DNA from: Nocardiopsis listeri
Lineage (GTDB): Bacteria > Actinomycetota > Actinomycetes > Streptosporangiales > Streptosporangiaceae
DNA length: 49,392 bases
Direction: 5' to 3'
Assembly: GCF_020741345.1 (NCBI RefSeq)
Contig: NZ_DYZD01000292.1
Span: 1-49,392, forward strand
Numbering within the stretch: the first letter of the stretch is position 1; every line of letters begins with the position of its first letter. Below the pieces are notes generated by a model. That model was not told the DNA's origin. It made no database searches and saw nothing but the letters and a program-made list of their open reading frames with translations. Of this stretch, positions 8,665 through 18,006 are shown one piece after another. A program made the position numbers and the translations under genes.

Positions 8665-9786
8665 TCAGACGTGGAGGTCGAAGGCGGCGGACGCCTTGAC
8701 CAGGCCGTTGACCTGGACCTCCACCAGGTGTTCGCCCGGGTGATAGGTGCGGGTGCTGATCGGGCGCACCGGGTGCTTCTTCTCCAGGGACCGACGTTCC
8801 CCGGAGCACAGCTCCACCTTGGTCCACTTGAACACCTTGCGGCCCCGGGAGCCGTCGGCGCGGACGTGGTGCACCACGTAGTCGACCACCGTCATGTGCG
8901 GGCGGGTGTCGGTGTTCTCCAGTTCGACCCGCACCAGCAGGGTCCCGCCCAGGTCCAGCACGCCAGGGGACAGGGCGAGTCCGTGGGCGAGGACGTGTTC
9001 GCCGCCGGTGGCGCCGAGCAGTGCCAGGGCCCGCTGATCGCCCTCCTTGACCAGGGTGCGCAGGGCGTGCCGAACCGTCCACGCGGTCTCTGGGGTGGGG
9101 CTCTCCCGGGTCCACCGCTCGACCAGGTCCAGGACCAGGTCGGGATGCTCACGGGCGATGTCGTTGAGGTTGTTGGCCACCGACGTGCGCACGTACTTGG
9201 AGGGGTCGCTGCGCAGCTCCTCCAACACTTCGAGCACGGGTAGGGGATCGGCGACGAACTCGGGGAGCCGGCTCGCCCATGGCAGCCGGGGCCGGATGCC
9301 CTCGCTGGCGAACCGGCGCACGTTGTGGTCGGGGTCGACCGCGCAGGCGCGCATCAGCGCCATGGTCGGTTCGTAGTGCCGTCGCACGAACGGTCGGACG
9401 GCGAACTCACCGGTGTGCCGCTTGGTGATCTCCACCAGGGCGGGCAGCGAGGACTCCGGGTGCTCCAGCCCGTACTCCTCCACGAACCGGGCCACGGCCA
9501 TGAGGTGGAACCCCTCGTTGAACATGCCCTCGTCCTCGCCCAAGGGGGCCTTGAGCGAGGCGACCAGGACGGAGACCGCCTCGGGGTAGTGCCCGGGAAG
9601 TCGGTCCCGTAGGCCCCGCGCCATCACGAGCACCCGGTCCTTGAGCTCCAGGGGACCGACCTCCCGATCGACCTCCGCTGCGTAGGATTCCACGTCGAAC
9701 CCTGGAAACACCGCCCGGATGGAATCACCGAGCCTGCGCGCCGCCGCGCCGTCGAAGTGCTTCTTGAGGCTGTGTTCACCGGCCAT
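8665..9786 (-). CDS. alkC: AlkC-type DNA alkylation repair protein (HEAT-repeat glycosylase)
   Basis: This 373-residue protein starts SLKKHFDGAAARRLGDSIRAVFPGFD, typical of AlkC rather than AlkD, then carries a run of HEAT-like helical repeats to about residue 250 (for instance HNVRRFASEGIRPRLPW and KYVRTSVANNLNDIAREHPD). The last 120 residues form a predicted beta-rich, Ig-like domain (VELENTDTRPHMTVVDYVVH, FDLHV end). Some AlkC proteins are known to have this extra domain, which helps encircle DNA. The expected activity is base-excision removal of N3-alkylated adenine and cytosine by a non-flipping glycosylase. A ribosome binding site (GGGAG, 9 bases) and a TAGCTT box at 9821-9826 support the ATG at 9786. 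Confidence 0.85.
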   Translation of the reverse strand: MAGEHSLKKHFDGAAARRLGDSIRAVFPGFDVESYAAEVDREVGPLELKDRVLVMARGLRDRLPGHYPEAVSVLVASLKAPLGEDEGMFNEGFHLMAVARFVEEYGLEHPESSLPALVEITKRHTGEFAVRPFVRRHYEPTMALMRACAVDPDHNVRRFASEGIRPRLPWASRLPEFVADPLPVLEVLEELRSDPSKYVRTSVANNLNDIAREHPDLVLDLVERWTRESPTPETAWTVRHALRTLVKEGDQRALALLGATGGEHVLAHGLALSPGVLDLGGTLLVRVELENTDTRPHMTVVDYVVHHVRADGSRGRKVFKWTKVELCSGERRSLEKKHPVRPISTRTYHPGEHLVEVQVNGLVKASAAFDLHV

Positions 9787-9823
9787 GCCCGCACGCTCCC
9801 GCCGTCGACTGGGGAGGGCAAAG

Positions 9824-10240
9824 CTATCCCGCCCCTACGACGAAGTCGAGAATTCCCCGAAGCCATGACAAAGGTGATTCCCCTGGCCTTTTCGCTAGTA
9901 CAGGAAGAAATTCCACCGTCGAAAACGACCACCGGTCACGGGCGCTTCCAAGGGACGATCCGCGCCCCTTCCTCCGATTCCACCGAAACGGAGTCGGGGC
10001 GGCGGGAGAACGCCCGACGCCCAGGCCTTCGATCCAGGCTCCGCCCCGCTCCCGCCGGGGCTCGGAGTCGCGGATGTCCGGCGTGATCGGGGTGCCCTTC
10101 GGTCGCATCCCGATCGTCGAACCAGGCCACACCAACGGGTCGTGCCCGCGGTCCACCACACGCTCCCCGAGCGGGATCAGCGCGTTGCCGGTGATGCGGA
10201 TCCCCTCCGTGCAGCACTCGGTGACGTCGCAACAGCCCAT
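9824..10240 (-). CDS. Hypothetical small protein, Cys-rich N-terminus
   Basis: An uncertain ORF in a 675-base stretch that otherwise has no clear gene. The first 65 codons from the ATG at 10240 (MGCCDVTECCTEGIRITGNA onward, to PITPDIRDSEPR) show almost exclusive G/C third positions, the usual sign of real coding here. Beyond about 9980 the bias fades, so the true C-terminus is unclear and the ORF may simply run on. I do not recognise the family. The clustered Cys residues (CC...CC) could bind metal. AGGA lies 10 bases upstream of this ATG. A separate short ORF with a better ribosome binding site (10270-10350, different frame) lies just upstream, so the gene may be longer and frameshifted. Confidence 0.35.
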   Translation of the reverse strand: MGCCDVTECCTEGIRITGNALIPLGERVVDRGHDPLVWPGSTIGMRPKGTPITPDIRDSEPRRERGGAWIEGLGVGRSPAAPTPFRWNRRKGRGSSLGSARDRWSFSTVEFLPVLAKRPGESPLSWLRGILDFVVGAG

Positions 10241-10269
10241 TTCGAACTCGTCCTGGGAGGCCGGGTGAC

Positions 10270-10350
10270 CTACAGGCGGTGCGGTAGGTCCAAGACCACC
10301 TCGCGCCCTCGTCCGAGCCTCGCCACACCCGGAAAGGGCCGCTCGGTCAT
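10270..10350 (-). other. Short ORF with strong RBS, possible first exon-like piece of a frameshifted gene
   Basis: A 26-codon ORF beginning MTERPFPGVARLGRGREVVL starts with GGAGG seven bases before its ATG. It ends in TAG, and coding-like sequence resumes in another frame 30 bases later (10240 downward). It is either a small leader peptide or the 5' part of the Cys-rich gene separated by a frameshift. Confidence 0.3.
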
Positions 10351-10461
10351 GACGTGCCCTCCCCGGTGAGGTACTCGGCCGACGCCCGCGCCCCTCCTCC
10401 ACCTCGTCGCGGGGCGGTGGTTCCGGTGGCCCGCGGTTGTTCGAGGGAAGGGGCGGGTGTG

Positions 10462-11463
10462 TCAGGTGGACGTGGACAGTCCGTCGTCCGGCGTCTCACC
10501 ATGTCGGTTCCGGGGGCCTCCGGCGTCCGTCGCGGAGATGAGGACCTCCAGGTCGGGACCCAGGTCCTCCGGACCCATCGCCAGCAGGTAGGTGTTCAGG
10601 TGCCGGCGGAACGCGTCCGCGGAGTGCGAGGGTTCCACGTCCTTGCGCCGGGCCAGCGCCACGGTGCGCAGCAGGCGGGGGCGGGACAACGGTGTGCCTC
10701 GCAGGCCGGGCCGGTTGCGCAGCACCATGCTGGGCACCACCGCCAACCCCAGGCCGGCCTCGACGAACCGCAGTACGGCGTCCATCTCGCCGCCCTCCAC
10801 GGCCAACTCCGGCTCGAAGCCGGCGGCGCGGCAGGCGCGCAGCGTCGCCTCGCGAACGTCGTATCCCCGCCGGAACATGACCAGGGGTCGCCCCTGGAGT
10901 TCGGTGATGCGCATCGAGGCACGCCCGTTCGGCGCGGGCCCCGAGGTGGGGCTGGCCACCACGAGGTTCTCCCGCAGGATCGGGGTGGTGGAGAAGTCCG
11001 GATCGCTGCTCTGCAGCGGGAGGATGATCAGGGCCATGTCCAGTTCGCCGCGGCCCAGGTTGCGGATGAGGTCGCGCGAGCCGCTCTCCTCCACGTGGAG
11101 TTCGATCCCGGGGAAGCGGGTATGGAAGTCGGCGAGAACGTCCGCCAGCAGCCCCGCGCACAGGGACGGGGTCGCCCCCAATCGCACCCGGCCGCGCCGC
11201 ACGCCGGCCAGCTCCGCCACCTCACGACGGGCCGTCTCCAGGTCGGTGAGGATGCGTTGGGCGAGCGGAAGCAGCGCCTCGCCCGCCGGCGTGAGTGTGA
11301 TGTTTCCCCGGGCACGACTGAATAACGGCGCACCCAACTCCTTCTCAAGGCTGCGGATCTGTTTGCTCAAACTCGGCTGAGCGACGCGTGAAAGCTCGGC
11401 TGCACGGGTGAAATGGCGTGTGCGGGCCACAGCGACGAAGTAGGCGAGCTGCTGGAACTGCAT
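10462..11463 (-). CDS. LysR-family transcriptional regulator
   Basis: A 333-residue LysR regulator. Residues 1-60 form the winged helix-turn-helix (MQFQQLAYFVAVARTRHFTR, VAQPSLSKQIRSLEKELGAPLF); residues about 90-300 form the two-lobed periplasmic-binding-like effector domain. The last 30 residues are polar and probably disordered. It is divergent from sdhCAB with an 80-base intergenic region, the standard layout for a LysR protein that controls the neighbouring operon and itself, so control of succinate dehydrogenase is a reasonable inference. The effector is unknown. The start is supported by a TAGGCT box seven bases upstream without a Shine-Dalgarno, suggesting a leaderless message. Confidence 0.93.
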   Translation of the reverse strand: MQFQQLAYFVAVARTRHFTRAAELSRVAQPSLSKQIRSLEKELGAPLFSRARGNITLTPAGEALLPLAQRILTDLETARREVAELAGVRRGRVRLGATPSLCAGLLADVLADFHTRFPGIELHVEESGSRDLIRNLGRGELDMALIILPLQSSDPDFSTTPILRENLVVASPTSGPAPNGRASMRITELQGRPLVMFRRGYDVREATLRACRAAGFEPELAVEGGEMDAVLRFVEAGLGLAVVPSMVLRNRPGLRGTPLSRPRLLRTVALARRKDVEPSHSADAFRRHLNTYLLAMGPEDLGPDLEVLISATDAGGPRNRHGETPDDGLSTST

Positions 11464-11470
11464 GGTTGAT

Positions 11471-11476
11471 AGCCTA
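11471..11476 (-). promoter_or_regulatory. Probable leaderless -10 box of the lysR gene (TAGGCT)
   Basis: On the minus strand TAGGCT is followed by seven bases and the ATG. AGCCTAAGGCT at 11471-11481 is also a near-perfect small palindrome, so it could double as part of a LysR binding site. Confidence 0.45.
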
Positions 11477-11543
11477 AGGCTATGGACACTAGGGTCGCGA
11501 TGACTTGGACGTCGGGCTTAACTCGAATTTAAAGTGACAGGCT

Positions 11544-12245
11544 GTGGCGAACAGTACCTTGACCAAGAAGCGGTCTACGGCCTACGGATCCACGGTGGCG
11601 CTGAAGGCAGCGATGGCGACCTCCGGTGCGATCCTCGTGCTGTATTTGATCGCGCACATGTACGGCAACCTGAAAGTCTTCGCGGGCCAGGAGGCCTTCG
11701 ACGGCTACGCTCACGGACTCCGTGAGATCGGCTACCCTCTCCTGCCCGAGAGCGGCTTCCTGTGGATCTTCCGGATCGTTCTCCTCGCGAGCATCCTGAT
11801 CCACATCTATTCGGCGGCGGTGCTGACGATCCGCGCGCGCAAGGCGCGTCAGCAGCGCTACGTGGTGAAGAAGCGGGTGAAGCGCACCTACTCCTCCTAC
11901 ACCATGCGTTACGGCGGTGTGCTGATCGCGCTCTTCGTGATCTTCCACATCCTGCACCTGACGGTGAACGTGATCGCCCCCGGCGGCAAGTCGGACAGCC
12001 CCTACGAGCGACTCGTGAACGGTTTCCAGCCCGAGTTCTGGTTCGTGACGCTGTTCTACATCGCCGCGGTGATCGCGGTCGGCTTCCACCTGCGACACGG
12101 CATCTGGAGTGGCATGGCCACCCTGGGCGCCAACACCGCCGCGCGCCAGGGCAAGATCAACGCCGTGGCCGTGGCGATCGCGCTGGTCGTGACCGTCGGG
12201 TTCCTGCTTCCGCCCCTGGCGGTCACCTTTGGACTGGTGAGTTAA
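11544..12245 (+). CDS. sdhC: Succinate dehydrogenase cytochrome b subunit
   Basis: A 233-residue integral membrane diheme cytochrome b of the b558 (single large anchor) type, which replaces separate SdhC and SdhD. Five hydrophobic helices can be placed at about 27-47, 72-94, 122-142, 161-181 and 205-228. Candidate heme-ligating His residues occur in LIAHMYGN, ILIHIYSA, FHILHLTVN and GFHLRHGIW. It anchors SdhAB to the membrane and passes electrons to menaquinone. The GTG start follows a TTGGAC-like -35 (11505) and an AT-rich -10 region around 11528. It is first in a tight sdhCAB operon: its TAA is immediately followed by the sdhA start. Confidence 0.94.
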   Translation: MANSTLTKKRSTAYGSTVALKAAMATSGAILVLYLIAHMYGNLKVFAGQEAFDGYAHGLREIGYPLLPESGFLWIFRIVLLASILIHIYSAAVLTIRARKARQQRYVVKKRVKRTYSSYTMRYGGVLIALFVIFHILHLTVNVIAPGGKSDSPYERLVNGFQPEFWFVTLFYIAAVIAVGFHLRHGIWSGMATLGANTAARQGKINAVAVAIALVVTVGFLLPPLAVTFGLVS

Positions 12246-14188
<1,943 letters not shown>

Positions 14189-14192
<4 letters not shown>

Positions 14193-14935
14193 ACATCACC
14201 CTGCGCGTTTGGCGCCAGAAGGGCCGTGACGACGAAGGCCGGATGGTCACGTACAAGCTCACGGACGTCTCGGAGGACATGTCCTTCCTCGAGATGCTCG
14301 ACGTTCTCAACGAGAAGCTCACGCTCGAGAACGAGGACCCGGTCGCCTTCGACCACGACTGTCGTGAGGGCATCTGTGGCGCCTGTGGCGTCGTGATCGA
14401 CGGTGAGGCGCACGGCCCCGAGCGCACGACCACCTGTCAGCTGCACATGCGCAGCTTCAACGACGGCGACACCATCACGGTCGAGCCGTGGCGGGCCAAG
14501 GCGTTCCCGGTCGTGAAGGACCTCGTCGTCGACCGTGGTGCGTTCGACCGCATCATCCAGTCGGGCGGTTTCATCAGCGCGCCCACCGGTACCGCCCCGG
14601 ACGCCCACGCCAACCCGATCCCGAAGCCGGACGCCGACCGCGCGTTCGACGCCGCGACCTGCATCGGTTGTGGCGCGTGCGTGGCGGCCTGCCCGAACGC
14701 GTCCAGCATGCTGTTCACCGCCGCGAAGGTCACGCACCTGGGCATGCTCCCGCAGGGACAGCCCGAGCGCGCCTCTCGCGTGGTGAAGATGATCAACCAG
14801 CAGGACGAAGAGGACTTCGGCGGCTGCACCAACATCGGTGAGTGCGCCGCGGTCTGCCCGAAGGGCATCCCGCTGGACACCATCTCCCAGCTCAACCGCG
14901 ACCTGCTGGGCTCGCTCGGCAAGGGCATCGGCTAG
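14189..14935 (+). CDS. sdhB: Succinate dehydrogenase iron-sulfur subunit
   Basis: This 248-residue subunit carries three Fe-S clusters linking FAD to the heme/quinone anchor. The N-terminal ferredoxin domain has the [2Fe-2S] ligands in [10 protein letters not shown] plus a later Cys (TTTCQLH). The C-terminal domain has [14 protein letters not shown] and [16 protein letters not shown] for the [4Fe-4S] and [3Fe-4S] clusters. The GTG start overlaps the sdhA stop by four bases. A strong hairpin terminator follows, closing the operon. Confidence 0.96.
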
Positions 14936-14957
14936 TTCCGATCCCCGGTCGTGAGTC

Positions 14958-14986
14958 GGGGCCGTCTCCCAACGGGAGGCGGCCCC
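14958..14986 (+). terminator. Terminator of the sdhCAB operon
   Basis: A 13-bp stem (GGGGCCGTCTCCC with its partner, one G-U pair) and a 3-base AAC loop lie 22 bases after the sdhB stop. Confidence 0.75.
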
Positions 14987-15078
14987 TGCTCGTTCACTCC
15001 TTCGACCGCCGAAGCGGCCCGGTGTCCTGCTCGGTGTCTGGCGCGCGATGCCACGGACCCGGGCGGTCCCGACCGGGG

Positions 15079-15714
15079 TCAGACGGAGGGGCGGAGCATG
15101 CAGTAGGTGGAGGGGAAGTCCGGGTCGTTGACGGCTCGGACGACGCGGAAGTCGAACCGCTCGTAGAAGCCGATGTTGGCCGGGTTCGTCGTGTACAGGT
15201 ACACCGGGACCCCGTCGGTGTCGGCCTGGGCGAGTCCGGCGCGCAGCAGGCTCGAACCCACGCCGGTGCCACGGGCGGCCGGGTCGGTGCCCATCGCCCT
15301 CAGGTGCCAGTGCGGCTCCTCGGGGACCGACCCCTTGAGGTCGGCGATGTAGCGCATGACCCGGGGCAGGTGCCGTACCCCCAGCATCGACGCCAGATGC
15401 GGCAGGGACCGGAGCATCGTCGCGTTCTCCTTGGCGTCGTCGCCGGGAGGCTTCCACAGGCCGGCGCCGCGCACCACCCGGCGCCCGTCCTCATCGGTCT
15501 CGAAGACGTGGGCCTCACCGTCGGGAACGAGATCGAAACCCGCGGTGAGGGCGCACATCCGGATGGAACGCGCCATGCGGGTCTCGTTCCCGGGAAAGAA
15601 CCACCGGAACAGCGGGTCACCGTAGAAGGCACGGCCGAGCACCCGTGCGATGGCGGGGACGTCGTCCATGGTGGCGGTACGAATCGACTTCACAGAGCTG
15701 GCCGTCGCGGGCAT
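15079..15714 (-). CDS. GNAT-family N-acetyltransferase (copy 1)
   Basis: A 211-residue acetyltransferase. The opening VKSIRTATMDDVPAIARVLGRAF is the usual GNAT beta1-alpha1. The acetyl-CoA loop is MGTDPAARGTGVGSSLLRAG (Q/R-x-x-G-x-G/A pattern), followed by NPANIGFYERFDFRVV, the family's C-terminal signature. Substrate unknown. It is clearly paralogous to the next upstream gene (15794-16429): both read DDVP.(I/L)ARVL, DPLFRW(F/L)FP(G/D)NE.RMA, GTDP/GVDP.A.G.GVG and IGFYERF(D/G)FRVV. It is downstream of a TAGCAT box (15747-15752) and AAGGAC ribosome binding site. A tandem duplication is the simplest explanation. Confidence 0.9.
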   Translation of the reverse strand: MPATASSVKSIRTATMDDVPAIARVLGRAFYGDPLFRWFFPGNETRMARSIRMCALTAGFDLVPDGEAHVFETDEDGRRVVRGAGLWKPPGDDAKENATMLRSLPHLASMLGVRHLPRVMRYIADLKGSVPEEPHWHLRAMGTDPAARGTGVGSSLLRAGLAQADTDGVPVYLYTTNPANIGFYERFDFRVVRAVNDPDFPSTYCMLRPSV

Positions 15715-15745
15715 CGGTCCCGTCCTTCCCGAAGGTCGTCACCGA

Positions 15746-15771
15746 CATGCTAGATCACGGTCACGTCACGG
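15746..15771 (-). repeat. Copy A of promoter-proximal repeat upstream of GNAT copy 1
   Basis: These 26 bases match 16463-16488 at 21 positions, with CATG, TAGATCACGG and TCACGG conserved in fixed spacing. On the minus strand it contains the likely -10 box TAGCAT. The partner lies in the same place upstream of the second GNAT gene. Confidence 0.6.
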
Positions 15772-15793
15772 GTGGGCGGTTCGGTGGGAACGG

Positions 15794-16429
15794 TCAGGAC
15801 GCTTGCCGCAACAGGAAGTAGCCGGTCCCGACGTCCTCGTGCGGGATCTCGTGGACGACCCGGAACCCGAACCGTTCGTAGAACCCGATGCTCTTGTCGT
15901 TGAGCGTCTGGGTGAACACCGGCAGTCCCTGGGAGTCGGCCTCGTCCAGCCCGGCGGAGAGCAGCCCACCGCCCACCCCGGCGCCGGCCGCGCTCGGGTC
16001 GACTCCGAGTCCGGCCAGGTACAGGTGGGGTTCCTGTGGGGCGGCCATCTTCCACTCGGCGAAGATCCGGACGAACGCGGCGACCCGACCGCGTCCGAGC
16101 AGGGACCCCCAGTGCGGCCAGGTGCGCAGTGACACCAGCGGCCCCTCGGGGTTGCTCGTGGGCGGCGCCCACAGCGCGACGGCGCGGGGGACCGGGACGG
16201 AATCCTCGGATTCGGCGATGGCGGTCAGGCGGGTGTCCCCGCCGGGGACATAGCCGTAACCGGTGGTCAGGGCGAAGAAGCGACGCACCTTGGCCATGCG
16301 GTTCTCGTTGTCGGGGAAGAGCCAACGGAAGAGCGGGTCGTCGTGCAGCGAACTGCTGAGGACACGGGCGAGGTCGGGGACGTCGTCCAGTGTGGCGGCG
16401 CGAGCGACGGACGTGACGATCGGACTCAT
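15794..16429 (-). CDS. GNAT-family N-acetyltransferase (copy 2)
   Basis: A 211-residue GNAT enzyme, exactly the same length as its downstream neighbour. It opens SPIVTSVARAATLDDVPDLA and has LGVDPSAAGAGVGGGLLSAG as the acetyl-CoA loop and KSIGFYERFGFRVV near the end. The start at 16429 (AGGAAG nine bases upstream) is preferred over the ATG at 16465, because the latter overlaps the conserved promoter-like block whose TAACAT box (16464-16469) would place the transcript start downstream of it. It follows the TrmH-family gene with a 53-base gap and is probably expressed from its own promoter. Substrate unknown. Confidence 0.88.
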   Translation of the reverse strand: MSPIVTSVARAATLDDVPDLARVLSSSLHDDPLFRWLFPDNENRMAKVRRFFALTTGYGYVPGGDTRLTAIAESEDSVPVPRAVALWAPPTSNPEGPLVSLRTWPHWGSLLGRGRVAAFVRIFAEWKMAAPQEPHLYLAGLGVDPSAAGAGVGGGLLSAGLDEADSQGLPVFTQTLNDKSIGFYERFGFRVVHEIPHEDVGTGYFLLRQAS

Positions 16430-16462
16430 CCTTGCTACTTCCTGGTAGGGGGGCGATCCGTT

Positions 16463-16488
16463 CATGTTAGATCACGGACGAATCACGG
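16463..16488 (-). repeat. Copy B of promoter-proximal repeat upstream of GNAT copy 2
   Basis: Partner of 15746-15771 (21 of 26 bases identical). This copy includes the TGA stop codon of the TrmH-family gene at 16483-16485; the equivalent TCA/TGA triplet is preserved in copy A although no methyltransferase gene ends there. It contains TAACAT as a likely -10 box. Confidence 0.6.
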
Positions 16489-17184
16489 AGTGGGTGTGGT
16501 CGCCGCGTCGGGAACGGGCTGCGCGAACACGTGCGCCCGGACCCAGGCGTGCATGGCGATCGCCGCGGCGGCCCCCGCGTTGATCGACCGGGTCGAACCG
16601 AACTGGGCGATGGACAGCACCGCCGCGCACACCTGTCGAACCTCCTCCGACAGTCCCGGGCCCTCCTGTCCGAACACCAGTACGGCGTTGCGCGGCAGCG
16701 GGTAGGTCTCCAACGGCACGGCGCCCGGCAGGTTGTCCACGCCGATCAGCGTCAGGTCGTGTTCGGCCGCCCAGGCCACCAGCGAAGCGGTGTCCGGGTG
16801 ATGGTGCACGTGCTGGTAGCGGTCGGTGACCATGGCGCCCCGTCGGTTCCAACGGCGCTTGCCCACGATGTGCACGGCCGCGCAGCCGAACGCGTTGGCG
16901 GTGCGCACCACCGACCCGATGTTGAAGTCGTGCGACCAGTTCTCCACGGCCACGTGGAAGTCGTGGCGGACCATGTCCAGGTCGGCCACGATCGCCTCAC
17001 GACGCCAGTACCGGTAGCGGTCGACCACGTTGCGCCGGTCGCCGTCGGCGAGCAGCCCGGGGTCGTAGTGGTCGCCGTCCGGCCAGGGTCCGGGCCAGGG
17101 CCCCACCCCGACCTCGCGCGCCTCGTCCTCACCGCCCGTGATGGTGGTGTCGGAGTTGGCTTCTGGGGCCGGTTGTTCGTTCAT
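16483..17184 (-). CDS. TrmH/SpoU-family RNA 2'-O-methyltransferase
   Basis: A 233-residue SPOUT methyltransferase using S-adenosylmethionine. The catalytic motif 1 is NIGSVVRTANAFG near residue 88, motif 2 is LVFGQEGPGLSEEV near 170, and motif 3 is SIAQFGSTRSINAGAAAAIA, which forms the trefoil knot. The N-terminal 60 residues are acidic/proline-rich and not part of the fold. Target RNA (tRNA ribose 18-type or rRNA) cannot be told. The ATG at 17184 is selected because TAAGCT lies seven bases upstream (leaderless layout); a GTG two codons earlier would sit inside that spacer. Confidence 0.9.
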   Translation of the reverse strand: MNEQPAPEANSDTTITGGEDEAREVGVGPWPGPWPDGDHYDPGLLADGDRRNVVDRYRYWRREAIVADLDMVRHDFHVAVENWSHDFNIGSVVRTANAFGCAAVHIVGKRRWNRRGAMVTDRYQHVHHHPDTASLVAWAAEHDLTLIGVDNLPGAVPLETYPLPRNAVLVFGQEGPGLSEEVRQVCAAVLSIAQFGSTRSINAGAAAAIAMHAWVRAHVFAQPVPDAATTPTP

Positions 17185-17191
17185 CGACACC

Positions 17192-17197
17192 AGCTTA
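17192..17197 (-). promoter_or_regulatory. Probable leaderless -10 box of the TrmH-family gene (TAAGCT)
   Basis: TAAGCT, seven bases, then ATG at 17184 on the minus strand, with no Shine-Dalgarno. Confidence 0.5.
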
Positions 17198-17251
17198 CGA
17201 ACGGTCCGTACCCGGTCGTCCCGGCGAAGGTCGCACTCGATCGGGGCCGGC

Positions 17252-17647
17252 TCACGCCTCCGGGCCGACCGTTCGGGCCGATGCCCGGCCCTTCCTGGAG
17301 ACCAACAGTGCCACGGTCCGCCAACCGAGCATGGTCACCACCAGGAACAGCGACGTCACCACGACGAAGGAGAGCGGCGCTCCCTCCCCGGTGAGCAGGC
17401 GCAACGGCATCGCGCCGATCACGGTCACCGCCCACACGAACACTCCGGTCGGCCAGATCCGGGAGGGTGAGCGCCACGCCAGGGTGGCGAGCCAACCGGC
17501 GAGCAACGCGACCACGAACGGCCACGCCGTCCCGGCCACCGCGGCCGGGGCCAGACCGGTCGCGTGGTCGGCCTTGCCCACCACGACGAAGACGAGCACG
17601 CAGACCAGGTCGGTCACCAGGGCCAGGAGTGGGGTGTACGAACGCAT
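17252..17647 (-). CDS. DUF3054 domain-containing membrane protein
   Basis: A 131-residue protein with four predicted membrane helices (about 6-24, 36-58, 67-84, 92-113). The pattern VTDLVCVLVFVVVGKADH, GTAWPFVVALLAGW, IWPTGVFVWAVTVIGAMPLR and SFVVVTSLFLVVTMLGWR is that of DUF3054, a family found mostly in actinobacteria with unknown function. TAGCCT lies exactly six bases before the ATG and the six bases between are GGAGGT, so the same spacer looks like a ribosome binding site placed too close to work; leaderless initiation is more likely. Confidence 0.88.
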   Translation of the reverse strand: MRSYTPLLALVTDLVCVLVFVVVGKADHATGLAPAAVAGTAWPFVVALLAGWLATLAWRSPSRIWPTGVFVWAVTVIGAMPLRLLTGEGAPLSFVVVTSLFLVVTMLGWRTVALLVSRKGRASARTVGPEA

Positions 17648-17659
17648 ACCTCCAGGCTA

Positions 17660-18006
17660 GGCCCGCTCCCGGCGACCCTCACGCCGGGTCGCCGTCCGGA
17701 AGGCGGCGTCGAGAGTCCCCGGCCGCCGCACGGGGCGTGGCCGGAAACGGACAGTGGCGAGGTGAACCCAACGTGACGAAGTGGCATCAGAGCCCCCCGG
17801 ATCGCCTCCACCGTGCCCCGTCCGACTCGATCCCCCGGAACCTCCATGACCCGAGCCGCCGTCCTGTCCACGGGTGTGTCGCCCCTCGCCCCCGAAGACC
17901 TCGCCCATCACCACACGGGCTCATGCCCCACCCTCCTGCTGACCGGCCCGGACACGCCATCAGATCCCGTTGCCCCGATCACCCCCGACCCGGAAGTGAG
18001 AGCTCC
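17660..18006 (+). other. Intergenic stretch with possible decayed 5' end of a lipoprotein gene
   Basis: There is no confident gene in these 347 bases. One plus-strand frame from 17846 reads MTRAAVLSTGVSPLAPEDLA and runs past 18007 out of frame with the following gene. It vaguely resembles a degraded lipoprotein signal region, but codon usage is poor. The bases just before 18007 supply a purine-rich ribosome binding site (GGAAGTGAGAG). Confidence 0.25.

Noticed and set aside
16430..16465. Longer start of GNAT copy 2 at 16465
   Set aside because: That ATG overlaps the TAACAT box and the duplicated promoter block; 16429 has a ribosome binding site and gives the same length as the paralogue.
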